Source of the DNA: JAEXOD01 sp963667875
GTDB taxonomy: Bacteria; Bacteroidota; Ignavibacteria; Ignavibacteriales; Melioribacteraceae
Length of the DNA stretch: 64,000 nucleotides
Assembly (NCBI GenBank): GCA_963667875.2
Contig: CAXXGC010000005.1
Coordinates: 581,709 to 645,708, forward strand
Reading direction: 5' to 3'
The stretch's first letter is position 1, and each line of letters begins with the position of its first letter. Under the pieces are notes generated by a model. That model was not told where the DNA came from, made no database searches, and worked only from the letters and a program-made list of their open reading frames with translations. The position numbers and the translations under genes were made by a program. Below, piece by piece: positions 47,057 to 56,294 of this stretch.

Positions 47057-47428
47057 TTCTCTTATTCAACTTCGTTTAATTTTATTATTTTGATTGTCTT
47101 TGTGTGCTTAATTATAAAAGCAAATATATTCTGTGTAATTAAAACGGGTAATTATTTTTTGTACAATAGATTTTTTAATTAATTTATAATTTTATTAATA
47201 TCTATTTTATGTTAAACAAAACCATATAATATAATTTTTTTGATAATAATTAGCATTTAGCATTAATTTCCAATCGATTATTAAACCCAAACAACCTTTA
47301 TTAAATCATAAATTAAAATAAAATAGAATAAATGATATTAAATATTAATTTATTAACTCAAAACCATAAAAGAATTCATTGGAACTAAATCAACCGATTT
47401 TTTGGTTCTTAATAAAAGGACATAATGT
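47057..47428. other. AT-rich divergent intergenic region
   Basis: About 370 bases between the TetR operators and the thioredoxin/NHL gene. It is very AT-rich. I see no further clear palindrome, small gene or RNA, and no convincing promoter box. It must hold the promoter of the plus-strand gene. Confidence 0.4.
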
Positions 47429-48667
47429 ATGTTTAATAAATTTTTATTCTTTTTATTACTAAGTGCAATCATTTCTTGTAAAGCACAAAATATAAATAAA
47501 ACCGAAAGGGAAAACACAATGAAAATTCATGCGCCTAAATTTGTTGGCGGATTAAGTTGGCTAAATGTAGATAATCCAATTAAATTAGAAGATTTGAGGG
47601 GAAAAATTGTATTATTAGACTTTTGGACTTATTGTTGTATTAATTGTATGCATATTATACCTGATTTAAAAAGATTGGAAGAGAAGTATAAAAAGGAATT
47701 AGTTGTAATTGGAATTCATTCGGCAAAATTTACCGCAGAAAAGAACACGGAAAATATTAGGCTGGCAATTTTACGGTATGGTATTGAACATCCGGTTGTA
47801 AATGATAATAATTTTGAAATATGGAAAAGTTATGCAGTTCATTCCTGGCCAACTTTAATATTAATTGATCCAGATGGTTTTATTGTTGGTTCTCACTCGG
47901 GAGAAGGTATTTATGATGTCTTTGATTATAATATAGGTGAATTAATCACTAAATTTAAAAACAAGCTTAATTTAACTCCTATCGAATTAAGTCTTGAAAT
48001 AAATAAAGTACCAAAATCAATATTAAATTTCCCTGGAAAAATATCTGCCGATACTATTAACAATCGTTTAATAATATCAGACTCAAATAATAATCGAATT
48101 ATAATTGTAGATGTTAGTGGTAATATTATAGATATCATTGGTTCCGGAAATAAAGGTGCCGAAGATGGTTCTTTTGATACTGCTCAGTTTTTTAATCCTC
48201 AGGGTACAACAATAAAGGATAATTATTTATACATTGCTGATACAGATAACCATACAATTCGCAAAGCTGATTTAATTAACAGAACCGTTGTTACTATTGC
48301 CGGAACTGGTAAGCAGGTATATAATAGATACCCCAAGGGTAATGCTGAATCAGTTGGATTAAATTCGCCATGGGATTTAACACTTGCAAATAATAGTCTT
48401 TATATTGCAATGGCCGGCACACACCAAATATGGTCTCTTGATTTATTAACAAATACTATTTCTCTTCATGCAGGCAATGGTTATGAAAATATAGTAGATG
48501 ATGATTTATTAAACTCGCAATTGGCCCAGCCTAGCGGAATTACAAATGACGGTAAAGTTTTATATTTTGCGGATAGCGAAGTAAGTGCTATACGGTATGC
48601 CGATATCAATAAAAATGGAAACGTAAATACTTTAATAGGAAGCGGATTATTTAACTATGGCGATTAA
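47429..48667 (+). CDS. Thioredoxin-like/NHL-repeat lipoprotein, N-terminal part before in-frame TAA
   Basis: A 412-residue reading frame. A lipoprotein signal (FLFFLLLSAIISC, Cys about 17) is followed by a thioredoxin fold (about 35-170) with the active site WTYCCINCMH, and then NHL/beta-propeller repeats (LIISDSNNNRIIIVDVSGNI, YIADTDNHTIRKADL, LYIAMAGTHQIWSLDLL). This is an NHLRC2-like arrangement. The frame stops at a TAA (48665-48667) inside the GLFNYGD-x-DG...QHPLG propeller motif, and the same frame continues with matching NHL sequence to 49354. It is therefore either a nonsense-mutated gene, a readthrough product or a sequencing error. The catalytic thioredoxin domain would survive truncation. 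Confidence 0.8.
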   Translation: MFNKFLFFLLLSAIISCKAQNINKTERENTMKIHAPKFVGGLSWLNVDNPIKLEDLRGKIVLLDFWTYCCINCMHIIPDLKRLEEKYKKELVVIGIHSAKFTAEKNTENIRLAILRYGIEHPVVNDNNFEIWKSYAVHSWPTLILIDPDGFIVGSHSGEGIYDVFDYNIGELITKFKNKLNLTPIELSLEINKVPKSILNFPGKISADTINNRLIISDSNNNRIIIVDVSGNIIDIIGSGNKGAEDGSFDTAQFFNPQGTTIKDNYLYIADTDNHTIRKADLINRTVVTIAGTGKQVYNRYPKGNAESVGLNSPWDLTLANNSLYIAMAGTHQIWSLDLLTNTISLHAGNGYENIVDDDLLNSQLAQPSGITNDGKVLYFADSEVSAIRYADINKNGNVNTLIGSGLFNYGD

Positions 48668-49354
48668 GACGGCAATTTAGATAAAGCGATACTACAACAT
48701 CCTTTAGGTATAGTATATTTCAACTATAAATTATATGTGGCTGACACTTATAATAACAAAATTAAGATTGTAGATTTAGAAAATAAATCAATTAAAACAA
48801 TTGCTGGAAATGGCATAGAAGGTTATATTGACGATGACTGGAATAGAGCTCAGTTTAATGAACCAGGTGGTTTGACTATACTTAACGGTATAATTTATGT
48901 TGCCGATACAAATAACAATTTAATTAGGATAATAGACTTAAATACAAAGACAGTCAGCAGTATGGTCATTAAAGGAAAATTGAAGAATACCGGCCATGAC
49001 GTATTAAATATTAGGAATTATGACAATGTTATAATCAGTTATGCCAATATTACTGAAGCTAATCAGATCCGTGTTAATTTATCCCCATCTAATAAGGTTT
49101 CTTTAAACCCCAACGTTAATAGTTATGTGAATATATATGATTGCAACGGCTCTTATATCTCCTCATATTTTTTAAATTCTTTAAATTCTATAATACCCTT
49201 GTCCCATAATATACAATCTTCGTGCATTTATATTAATGTTGTAATATATTATTGCGATTATGAGAAAGATGGTTTATGTTATTATAAAGATTTATTATTT
49301 AATGTACTAAATAAATCATCAGATGATAAAACAATAAGTATATCTATCAATTAG
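48668..49354 (+). pseudogene. Thioredoxin-like/NHL protein, C-terminal part after in-frame TAA
   Basis: The continuation, in the same frame, of the preceding gene. It begins DGNLDKAILQHPLGIVYF and has further NHL repeats (LYVADTYNNKIKIVDLENKS, IYVADTNNNLIRIIDLN) and a C-terminal beta-rich domain of about 120 residues. A separate start could be the GTG at 48737, but that would begin in mid-repeat and there is no ribosome site, so independent translation is unlikely. Together the two parts span 642 codons, the expected size for an NHLRC2-like protein with a C-terminal domain. Confidence 0.7.
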
Positions 49355-49359
49355 TAATA

Positions 49360-50298
49360 TTATCTATTATTATTTTTAATATTTTGTATTTTATTTTGCA
49401 TGCCCATTAATCCCTGTAACCCGCCGGTATGAACGGCAACAACTTTTGTTTCCTCAGGGAAATATTTATTTTTAATAAGATCATTTATACCATACATCAT
49501 TTTTGCGGTATAAACCGGATCAAGTGGAACATTATTTGTTTTAGTAAGCTCATCCATAAATTTAATAAGGTCATAATTAATTTTAGCATAACCGCCAAAA
49601 TTATAATCTAATATTAAATTGTAATTTTTAATGTATTTACCATTATACTCAAAAACAAATTGGTCTATTGTGTCATATAAAAACTCCGCACCTTTTAGCG
49701 AAGGGAAACCTAAAACTTTTTTCCTTCCGTTTAAGCCGCTTATTAAACCGGCAATTGTACCACCGGTTCCATTTGCGCAGCATATATAATCATAATCAAT
49801 ATCTATAGATTGTATCACTTCAGCTGCCCCTTTTAATGCAAGCATGTTTGAACCACCTTCGGGCACAATGTAAGCATTACCATATTTTTGTAATAATGAA
49901 TTTTGAAATGAAATGTCATTTCTGTTTCTATAAGTGGTTCTATCAAGATAATGAAGCTGCATTCCACAATTTACCGCAAACTGCAGAGTTGGATTTAATG
50001 GTAAATGCTCTTCACCGCGGATAACACCAATTGTGTTAAATCCAAAATTTTTACCGGCACTTGCAACCGCATAAATATGGTTTGAATAAGCACCTCCAAA
50101 TGTTAGCAATGTATTAAAACCTAATTGAGAGGCGTTGGATAAATTATACTTCAGTTTCCGCCATTTATTGCCGGAGATTTCAGGATGAAGCAAATCGTCA
50201 CGTTTAATATAAACTTTAATTTTACTTTTATTATCAGGTAATTGTACTTCCTGCAATATCGATTTACTTTCGTCAATAATATTTTTATAATTTAACAT
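49360..50298 (-). CDS. D-cysteine desulfhydrase / ACC deaminase-family PLP enzyme
   Basis: A 312-residue fold-type II PLP enzyme. The PLP lysine lies in PEISGNKWRKLKYNL, the substrate loop is TFGGAYSNHIYAVASAG, and the phosphate-binding loop is CANGTGGTIAGLISG. These are typical of the 1-aminocyclopropane-1-carboxylate deaminase/D-cysteine desulfhydrase family. In bacteria most such proteins break D-cysteine into pyruvate, H2S and ammonia; ACC deaminase activity is less likely but not excluded. The gene is convergent with the thioredoxin/NHL gene and appears to be monocistronic. Confidence 0.9.
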   Translation of the reverse strand: MLNYKNIIDESKSILQEVQLPDNKSKIKVYIKRDDLLHPEISGNKWRKLKYNLSNASQLGFNTLLTFGGAYSNHIYAVASAGKNFGFNTIGVIRGEEHLPLNPTLQFAVNCGMQLHYLDRTTYRNRNDISFQNSLLQKYGNAYIVPEGGSNMLALKGAAEVIQSIDIDYDYICCANGTGGTIAGLISGLNGRKKVLGFPSLKGAEFLYDTIDQFVFEYNGKYIKNYNLILDYNFGGYAKINYDLIKFMDELTKTNNVPLDPVYTAKMMYGINDLIKNKYFPEETKVVAVHTGGLQGLMGMQNKIQNIKNNNR

Positions 50299-50841
50299 TT
50301 ATCAAACACCTTAGTAATTTATATAAGTACAATAATAACAAGCATACGTAAATTATAGTTTATTTTTCGATTTTTCTATATTTTTATTAATAATGAAATG
50401 TGATTTTTATTTAATTTACTTCTAAATTAAAGCAAATTATAACAATAATGTGGATATTATATCCGAAATTAATTTCCTATAAACCCCTTACTTTAACATT
50501 TTTCTTATGTATTAATAATAACTTAGTTGGGATTTCTCTATAACAATGTATGCTATAACCGCTCTAAAACCCACCTGTTTTGTACTAATTTAATTCCACT
50601 ATAAGCATACAATTAGTTTTTTTCTGCATTCTTGCTGTAATTCCCTATTTATTCAGCAATTTCGCAATTTTTAATACCCTAAAAACGTATATAATTAAAT
50701 TTATTTATTTTAAAATAATTACTAAATAATGCTATAATATTTCCTATTATTTACGATAATGTCATTAAGCTTAGTATAATTTTGTTATGCACTCTCTTTT
50801 ATAAAAATATTATCCAACTTTTTGAGGTTATGATTGTATTT
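50299..50841. other. AT-rich intergenic region
   Basis: About 540 bases between the divergent PLP-enzyme gene and the ECF sigma operon. It must contain both promoters. I see no strong palindrome, terminator, RNA gene or protein-coding segment. The region is almost pure A/T in places. Confidence 0.4.
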
Positions 50842-51378
50842 ATGATTTACGATGACAATAAATTTATATTTGAAACGATAAATGGAAACATTGAGTCATT
50901 CGGTTTTTTAGTAATGAAGTATCAAAATATTATGTTTAATTTAGCAATTAAAATAGTCCATAATACCAACTCGGCTAAAGATATAACACAAGAAGCTTTT
51001 ATTAAGGCTTATAATAATTTAGAACACTTTGATACTAAAAAAAGCTTTTTTAGCTGGATTTATAGAATAACGCTTAATGAAAGTTTAAATTATAACAAAC
51101 GAGCACAATTTACAGAAAGTATTGAAGATGATATTATAGGAAACGATATTTCAATCTTAAAACAAATTGAAGAAAATGAGTTGTCTTTAAAAATACAAAA
51201 CGCAATTGACCAGCTTGAAGATAAATATAAATCTTTAATTATATTAAAACATTATGACCATTTAAGTTATGAAGTAATTGCCCAAATTATGCAATTACCC
51301 ATTGGAAAAGTTAAATCTCGTCTGTATTTAGCCCGAGAGAAGTTAAAATTAAGTTTAGGAGATTTAAAAAATGTCTGA
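50842..51378 (+). CDS. ECF RNA polymerase sigma factor
   Basis: About 178 residues. Sigma region 2 is FLVMKYQNIMFNLAIKIV...SAKDITQEAFIKAYNNLEHF...SFFSWIYRITLNESLN, and region 4 is YKSLIILKHYDHLSYEVIAQIMQLPIGKVKSRLYLAREKLK. The frame is open from 50782, but residues 1-20 of that version are not typical of the family. The ATG at 50842 (MIYDDNKFIFETI) fits better; 50830 is an alternative with GAGG very close. It overlaps the next gene by 8 bases, which encodes its probable anti-sigma factor. Confidence 0.9.
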   Translation: MIYDDNKFIFETINGNIESFGFLVMKYQNIMFNLAIKIVHNTNSAKDITQEAFIKAYNNLEHFDTKKSFFSWIYRITLNESLNYNKRAQFTESIEDDIIGNDISILKQIEENELSLKIQNAIDQLEDKYKSLIILKHYDHLSYEVIAQIMQLPIGKVKSRLYLAREKLKLSLGDLKNV

Positions 51379-52114
51379 TACCCTAAAAGAATTAACAAAT
51401 AAGTTTATTGATAAAGAACTTTCTAAACATGAAGAATTACAATTAATTGATCTGTTAAAAGATAACGATAATAAAATTTATTTCGAGTTGTTAACAAAAA
51501 CAATTAATATTTTAGAAACAAATAGACCCGAGGAACATGAAATAGATATTAAAGATGCTGTTATACAAAAAATTAATATCAAAAAAAAGGAAACAATAAG
51601 CACAAAATTAAAATCATATTTTTCGAAATTGTTCAATGGCACTTCACATAGCTATGCAGCTTCATTTGCCATAGGGGGTTTATTTGTTGCTGTTATTTTT
51701 ATGTTGTTGCCTGCAAATACACAGGTGAACGATACTTTTATGCAAGGTGTTATGGCTAACAGTAATAATGACGATACTCATTTTATAAATGAAGGTCCAT
51801 TTTCCGGTGCTATAAAAGTACAATACAGCAGTAATGTTGTAGTTTTAGATATTGATTTAAGTTCTTCTGAAATAATTGATTGCCGGTTAACATTCAACAA
51901 AGACCAGTTATCTTTTTATGGTGTAAAAGCGGTCAAATCGAACGGGAATTCAAATTTTTCCTCTGGTGGAAATTTAATTCAACTTTCAGATATTAGTTCA
52001 AACCATTATTTGGTTTTTTTAAAAAAGGTAAATAATAATTTTAGCCAAGTAATGGCTTCTTTTTATAAAACAAATGAATTACTTACAAATATATCACTAG
52101 AAATAAATAATTAA
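51371..52114 (+). CDS. Probable anti-sigma factor (single-pass membrane protein)
   Basis: A 247-residue protein. The N-terminal about 60 residues (LTNKFIDKELSKHEELQLIDLL) resemble the cytoplasmic zinc-free anti-sigma/zf-HC2-like region without Cys. One membrane segment (SYAASFAIGGLFVAVIFMLL, about 94-113) leads to a beta-rich extracytoplasmic domain of about 130 residues. It overlaps the sigma gene and is one base before the next gene, so the three form an operon. The anti-sigma role is inferred from position and topology. Confidence 0.75.
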   Translation: MSDTLKELTNKFIDKELSKHEELQLIDLLKDNDNKIYFELLTKTINILETNRPEEHEIDIKDAVIQKINIKKKETISTKLKSYFSKLFNGTSHSYAASFAIGGLFVAVIFMLLPANTQVNDTFMQGVMANSNNDDTHFINEGPFSGAIKVQYSSNVVVLDIDLSSSEIIDCRLTFNKDQLSFYGVKAVKSNGNSNFSSGGNLIQLSDISSNHYLVFLKKVNNNFSQVMASFYKTNELLTNISLEINN

Positions 52115-52127
52115 ATTGGAGATACAA

Positions 52128-53192
52128 ATGAAAAAGAAAAACTTAGTAATAGTTTCGGCGTTAGTTATTGTGGCAATATGTGTAATTGCAATATTTTATC
52201 CTCCGGTAGATGAATCCGGTAGTGCGGGAACAATAGGTCAAGTTGATAAGTACCGGAACACTAAAACTAATCAAGATAAAATTGTTTTGAGAAATAGTTT
52301 TTTAAAAGATACAACTGCACTTATATCGGTTATTAATTTGCTTCAAGTGAACGAAAACTACTTAGCTTCTTTACCTAAAGAATTTAAGGAATGGGAAACT
52401 TCGTTAAAACCGATTATAGCAAAAGATAAAAAAATAGCAGAGCAATTTAATCAGCTAAACCAGCTGGCAGTTTTTATGAATAATAACATAGCTACAATTA
52501 AAAACACAAGAATATTACTAACTAAATATTACACAAAAGATACTCTAGATATGTCAATAGATGTTCAAAACAACTTAATCCAATTTGATACATTTATTAC
52601 CAACTTAAACGAAAGAAGTAAAGTTTTTGATTCTTTATTTACACAAATTAATGGAATGGTAAACCAAAAAGTATTAGCTAAACTAACCTCTACCAAACAA
52701 GAAGCTGAAAAACTTAAGGAAATTAGGGAAAAGATGTTAGGTTCAATTATCGTTTTTGCAGTAACATTAGGAAATGAGTCTTTATTAAATACATCATTAA
52801 GCTGCACTATTCTAAATGGTGCTATTCTCAACAAACAATTAAATGCCGCTCTTGCCTGTTTTAACGCAAAAGAAGGTGCAGATAAGTTAAATGTATTACT
52901 TAACAAAGACGCATTTAATAGCATTCTACAGGGGAAGAATCTTGGTTATCGATATACTGGAAAAGATGATTTGAGTGCCCAAGCACTTACGTGTATGAAT
53001 CTTGGTCTTGTTTCGGATTTTTTTAATTGCAAAAATTTAGGCATTATTCAGCTGGATAATAAATTTGTTTTTGCAGTTAATGCAAAAGATAATTTAGGAA
53101 TAATGGCAAAAAACAGTTTAGAAGCAATTACAAATAATGCCAAAGTATTTTGCAAAATGGGTATGATTCCTGATCATTTGGCAGCATTATAG
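52128..53192 (+). CDS. Membrane-anchored/exported protein of the ECF operon, function unknown
   Basis: About 354 residues and not recognised. One N-terminal hydrophobic segment (LVIVSALVIVAICVIAIFYPP) anchors or exports it. The rest is mostly helical, with a coiled-coil-like central part (QEAEKLKEIREKML) and six cysteines in the C-terminal half. A TTG start is possible at 52116, but GGAG sits 7 bases before the ATG at 52128, which is chosen. It follows the sigma and anti-sigma genes and ends at a terminator hairpin. It may be the signal receiver or the target of this sigma system. Confidence 0.8.
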   Translation: MKKKNLVIVSALVIVAICVIAIFYPPVDESGSAGTIGQVDKYRNTKTNQDKIVLRNSFLKDTTALISVINLLQVNENYLASLPKEFKEWETSLKPIIAKDKKIAEQFNQLNQLAVFMNNNIATIKNTRILLTKYYTKDTLDMSIDVQNNLIQFDTFITNLNERSKVFDSLFTQINGMVNQKVLAKLTSTKQEAEKLKEIREKMLGSIIVFAVTLGNESLLNTSLSCTILNGAILNKQLNAALACFNAKEGADKLNVLLNKDAFNSILQGKNLGYRYTGKDDLSAQALTCMNLGLVSDFFNCKNLGIIQLDNKFVFAVNAKDNLGIMAKNSLEAITNNAKVFCKMGMIPDHLAAL

Positions 53193-53210
53193 TTTATTTT
53201 ATTACAAATG

Positions 53211-53245
53211 GAGCTGTTGCTAAGAAATGTAATAGCTCTGTTTTA
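53211..53245 (+). terminator. Intrinsic terminator of the ECF operon
   Basis: GAGCTGTTGC (53211-53220) pairs with GTAATAGCTC (53229-53238), including two G-U pairs, around an 8-base loop. A T-rich tract follows. Confidence 0.65.
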
Positions 53246-53345
53246 TAATATATTTTAGGTCAGTAAAAATTATAACGTTACGATTTATTTAACTTTTTTC
53301 CAAATTAGGTATATACAATTTTCAAAATTGTGGGATTATTTTTCA

Positions 53346-56291
53346 ATGAAAATACATTTTTTTCGTTTATTTTATATTTCTTTAGCTATTATTGTTTTTT
53401 CTTGCAGTATTAGTTATTCTCAGCTTTATAAACTGGAAACAAAAAACTCTACCATAATATATTATGGCAAATCATACGACTATTTAATTCCGCATGTTGG
53501 TGCAACGTTAGAAAGTGCCTACCGTTTTCACCAAAACTATTGGAATTACAACACAAACGAAAAAGTTGATGTTTTTCTTAATGATTTTAGTGATGTTGGC
53601 AATGGTGGAACAATGACAATTCCACGCGATCTTCTGTTTATTAACGTTGCCCCGTTTGATTATACATTTGATGTATTACCGGCAAACGAAAGGTTTCAAT
53701 GGTTAATGAATCACGAACTAACTCACCTTGTAATGGCTGATAAATCTACTGGAGCTGATAATTTTTACCGAACTATGTTTTTTGGAAAAATTAGTACGGA
53801 CAATGAAAATCCGTTATCAATGTTTTATAGTTATCTTACTTCTCCAAGATGGTATTCCCCTCGGTGGTTTCATGAAGGGATTGCAGTTTTTATGGAAACT
53901 TGGATGTCGGGTGGTTTAGGACGAGTACTTGGTGGTTATGATGAGATGGTGTTCCGTTCTATGGTAAAAGAGGACGCATATTTTTATAAACCGATTGGTT
54001 TGGAAACAGAAGGAACAACAGTTGATTTCCAAGTTGGGGTTAACTCTTATCTTTATGGTACCCGATTTGTTTCGTATTTAAGCACAATTTATGGCATGGA
54101 AAAAGTAAAGGAATTTTACAAAAGAGATTCGGAAAGCTCTAAATTTTACGCAAATCAATTTAAAAATGTTTTTAATAAAAGTGTAGTTGATGTTTGGGAT
54201 GAATGGATAAAATATGAAAATGAATTTCAAAATAATAATTTACAGAAGATAAATACCTTCCCGTTAACAAGTAAAAATGCAATTACTCAAGAAAATTTAG
54301 GTTCTGTTTCACGTCAATATTTAAACAAAACCAAAAACGAAATTTATTGCGCAATTAACCGACCCGGCGATTTGGCAAGTTTAGTAGCGTTAAATATCAA
54401 TTCAGGCAAAATCCGAAAAATAGCAGACGTTGAAAGTCCCGGTTTATATTATGTAACAAACTTTGCTTATGACGAACAGAACAATAGAATATTTTGTACC
54501 ACACACAACCAAAACTGGCGTGGATTAAAAACTATAGATTTAGATAACGGTAACGAAGAAACACTTTTTGATTATATCCGAATATCGGAATTGGTATATT
54601 CTCAAAAAGAAAAAGCTTTATACGGAATGCAAATTTTTGACGGTAGAACAGCTATTGTAAAACTTACGGATGATTATAAAAATGTTACCCGGCTTTATTC
54701 AATCCCTTATGGAAACAGCTTTTTTGATATCGATATTTCACCCAATGGAGATATACTTTCCGGTACTTTTGCTGATCTTGCAGGCAAACAAAAATTAATG
54801 ATTTTTAATTTAGATTCACTTAACCAAGGAAAAATTGATTCAACAACTGTTTATGAATTTAAGGATAACAGTTCATCAAATTTTGTCTTTTGTAAAGATG
54901 GTAAAAACTTAATAGGCACATCTTATTATACAGGTGTATCAAACGTTTATCAAGTGAATATTGAAACAAAAGAGGCTAAATTAATGACCAATACGGACAT
55001 AGGATTTTTTAGGCCTCTTGAAATTTCAGATGATTCTGTTCTTGTTTTTGAATATAAGGTTAAAGGTTTGAATCCGGTTAAAATCAAAAAAGAATATCTT
55101 GATGATGCTTCATCAATTGATTACCTTGGGATGAAATCAGTAGAGAGAAATCCCGAATTATATGATTATATTCCCGAACCAGCTTCAAGATTAAACAATG
55201 ACGAATTAATACTTGAAGAGGGAGATTATAGCATTTTTAAAGAAACAAGTTTTGAAAACATTTACCCAATTGTTGAAGGATACAAAGATTATTTGGCCTA
55301 TGGGCTACAGTTCAATTTATCGGACAAAATTATGATTAGCCGTGCCAATATTAAAGTATCTTATACACAAAACCAATTAATCCCTAAAAAAGAAAGACTC
55401 CATTTATCATTAAATTATAAATATTGGCAGTGGCAATTTAATGCATCATTAAATAAGTCAAATTTTTATGATTTATTTGGGCCAACCAAAGTAAGTCGTG
55501 CAGGTTATTATTTTAGTCTTGGTTATACTTACAACATTAATACTGAAAAGCCTATTGATTCCAGACTAGATTTTAAAGTAGGATATTTTGGCGATTTACA
55601 AAAGCTTCCCCAGTATCAAAACATCAATGCAGGGATTTCAGAACTTACAACCCTAAACCTTAATTATAATTATTCAAAATTTACCAGATCTTTAGGTGCT
55701 GTTGAATACGAATCCGGATTTGAAATAAAAGCGAATTTAGAAGGCGCGTATTTTAATAAAGAGATTGTACCAACCGCAACTGCCGAATTTACCAAAGCAT
55801 TTTTATTCCCCGGTTTAAGGAATTCGTCTTTGTGGTTTAGGGCTTCAACAGGAAGAGTTCTTTCGAATACTCAATCATCTTTTGGTCAAATCTATTTTGG
55901 TGGTTTTGGAAATAACTATGTAGACAGATTAAATGTACAACGTTATAGAGAATTAGAAAGTTTTCCGGGTAAGGAAATAAACGAGTTGTCTGGCAAAGAT
56001 TTTGCAAAATTTGGTTTTGAATGGAATCTTCCGCCAATTATGTTCAAAGAATTTGGCTTTTTATCGGCTTATGTTCGTTTTGCCCGCTTATCATTTTTCC
56101 AAAGTAACTTATCAACAGATATTTCAGATAAAAATATAAGAACATATTACCATAATGCCGGAGTTCAGTTAGATTTTGAACTTGTATTTTTCTCACTATT
56201 AAAATCAACGCTTTCGTTCGGTTATGCTCAGGCATACAATCGTTATTTGTCACCTACCGACGAATTTATGATTTCATTAAAATTATTATAA
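53346..56291 (+). CDS. Surface gluzincin-type metallopeptidase with beta-propeller and outer-membrane barrel
   Basis: About 981 residues. A signal peptide (FFRLFYISLAIIVFSCSISYSQ) precedes a peptidase-MA-like zinc protease domain: HELTH at residues 123-127 and the third ligand region WFHEGIAVF (Glu about 177). The middle (about 310-640) has TolB/WD40-like beta-propeller strands (YCAINRPGDLASLVALNINS, FFDIDISPNGDILSGTFADL). The C-terminal 330 residues alternate aromatic and polar residues like an outer-membrane barrel and end in a hydrophobic LKLL. A TTG at 53328 is possible, but the ATG at 53346 is the better start. It is followed 3 bases later by the PrsW-like gene. It is probably displayed on the cell surface. 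Confidence 0.87.
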   Translation: MKIHFFRLFYISLAIIVFSCSISYSQLYKLETKNSTIIYYGKSYDYLIPHVGATLESAYRFHQNYWNYNTNEKVDVFLNDFSDVGNGGTMTIPRDLLFINVAPFDYTFDVLPANERFQWLMNHELTHLVMADKSTGADNFYRTMFFGKISTDNENPLSMFYSYLTSPRWYSPRWFHEGIAVFMETWMSGGLGRVLGGYDEMVFRSMVKEDAYFYKPIGLETEGTTVDFQVGVNSYLYGTRFVSYLSTIYGMEKVKEFYKRDSESSKFYANQFKNVFNKSVVDVWDEWIKYENEFQNNNLQKINTFPLTSKNAITQENLGSVSRQYLNKTKNEIYCAINRPGDLASLVALNINSGKIRKIADVESPGLYYVTNFAYDEQNNRIFCTTHNQNWRGLKTIDLDNGNEETLFDYIRISELVYSQKEKALYGMQIFDGRTAIVKLTDDYKNVTRLYSIPYGNSFFDIDISPNGDILSGTFADLAGKQKLMIFNLDSLNQGKIDSTTVYEFKDNSSSNFVFCKDGKNLIGTSYYTGVSNVYQVNIETKEAKLMTNTDIGFFRPLEISDDSVLVFEYKVKGLNPVKIKKEYLDDASSIDYLGMKSVERNPELYDYIPEPASRLNNDELILEEGDYSIFKETSFENIYPIVEGYKDYLAYGLQFNLSDKIMISRANIKVSYTQNQLIPKKERLHLSLNYKYWQWQFNASLNKSNFYDLFGPTKVSRAGYYFSLGYTYNINTEKPIDSRLDFKVGYFGDLQKLPQYQNINAGISELTTLNLNYNYSKFTRSLGAVEYESGFEIKANLEGAYFNKEIVPTATAEFTKAFLFPGLRNSSLWFRASTGRVLSNTQSSFGQIYFGGFGNNYVDRLNVQRYRELESFPGKEINELSGKDFAKFGFEWNLPPIMFKEFGFLSAYVRFARLSFFQSNLSTDISDKNIRTYYHNAGVQLDFELVFFSLLKSTLSFGYAQAYNRYLSPTDEFMISLKLL

Positions 56292-56294
56292 AAT

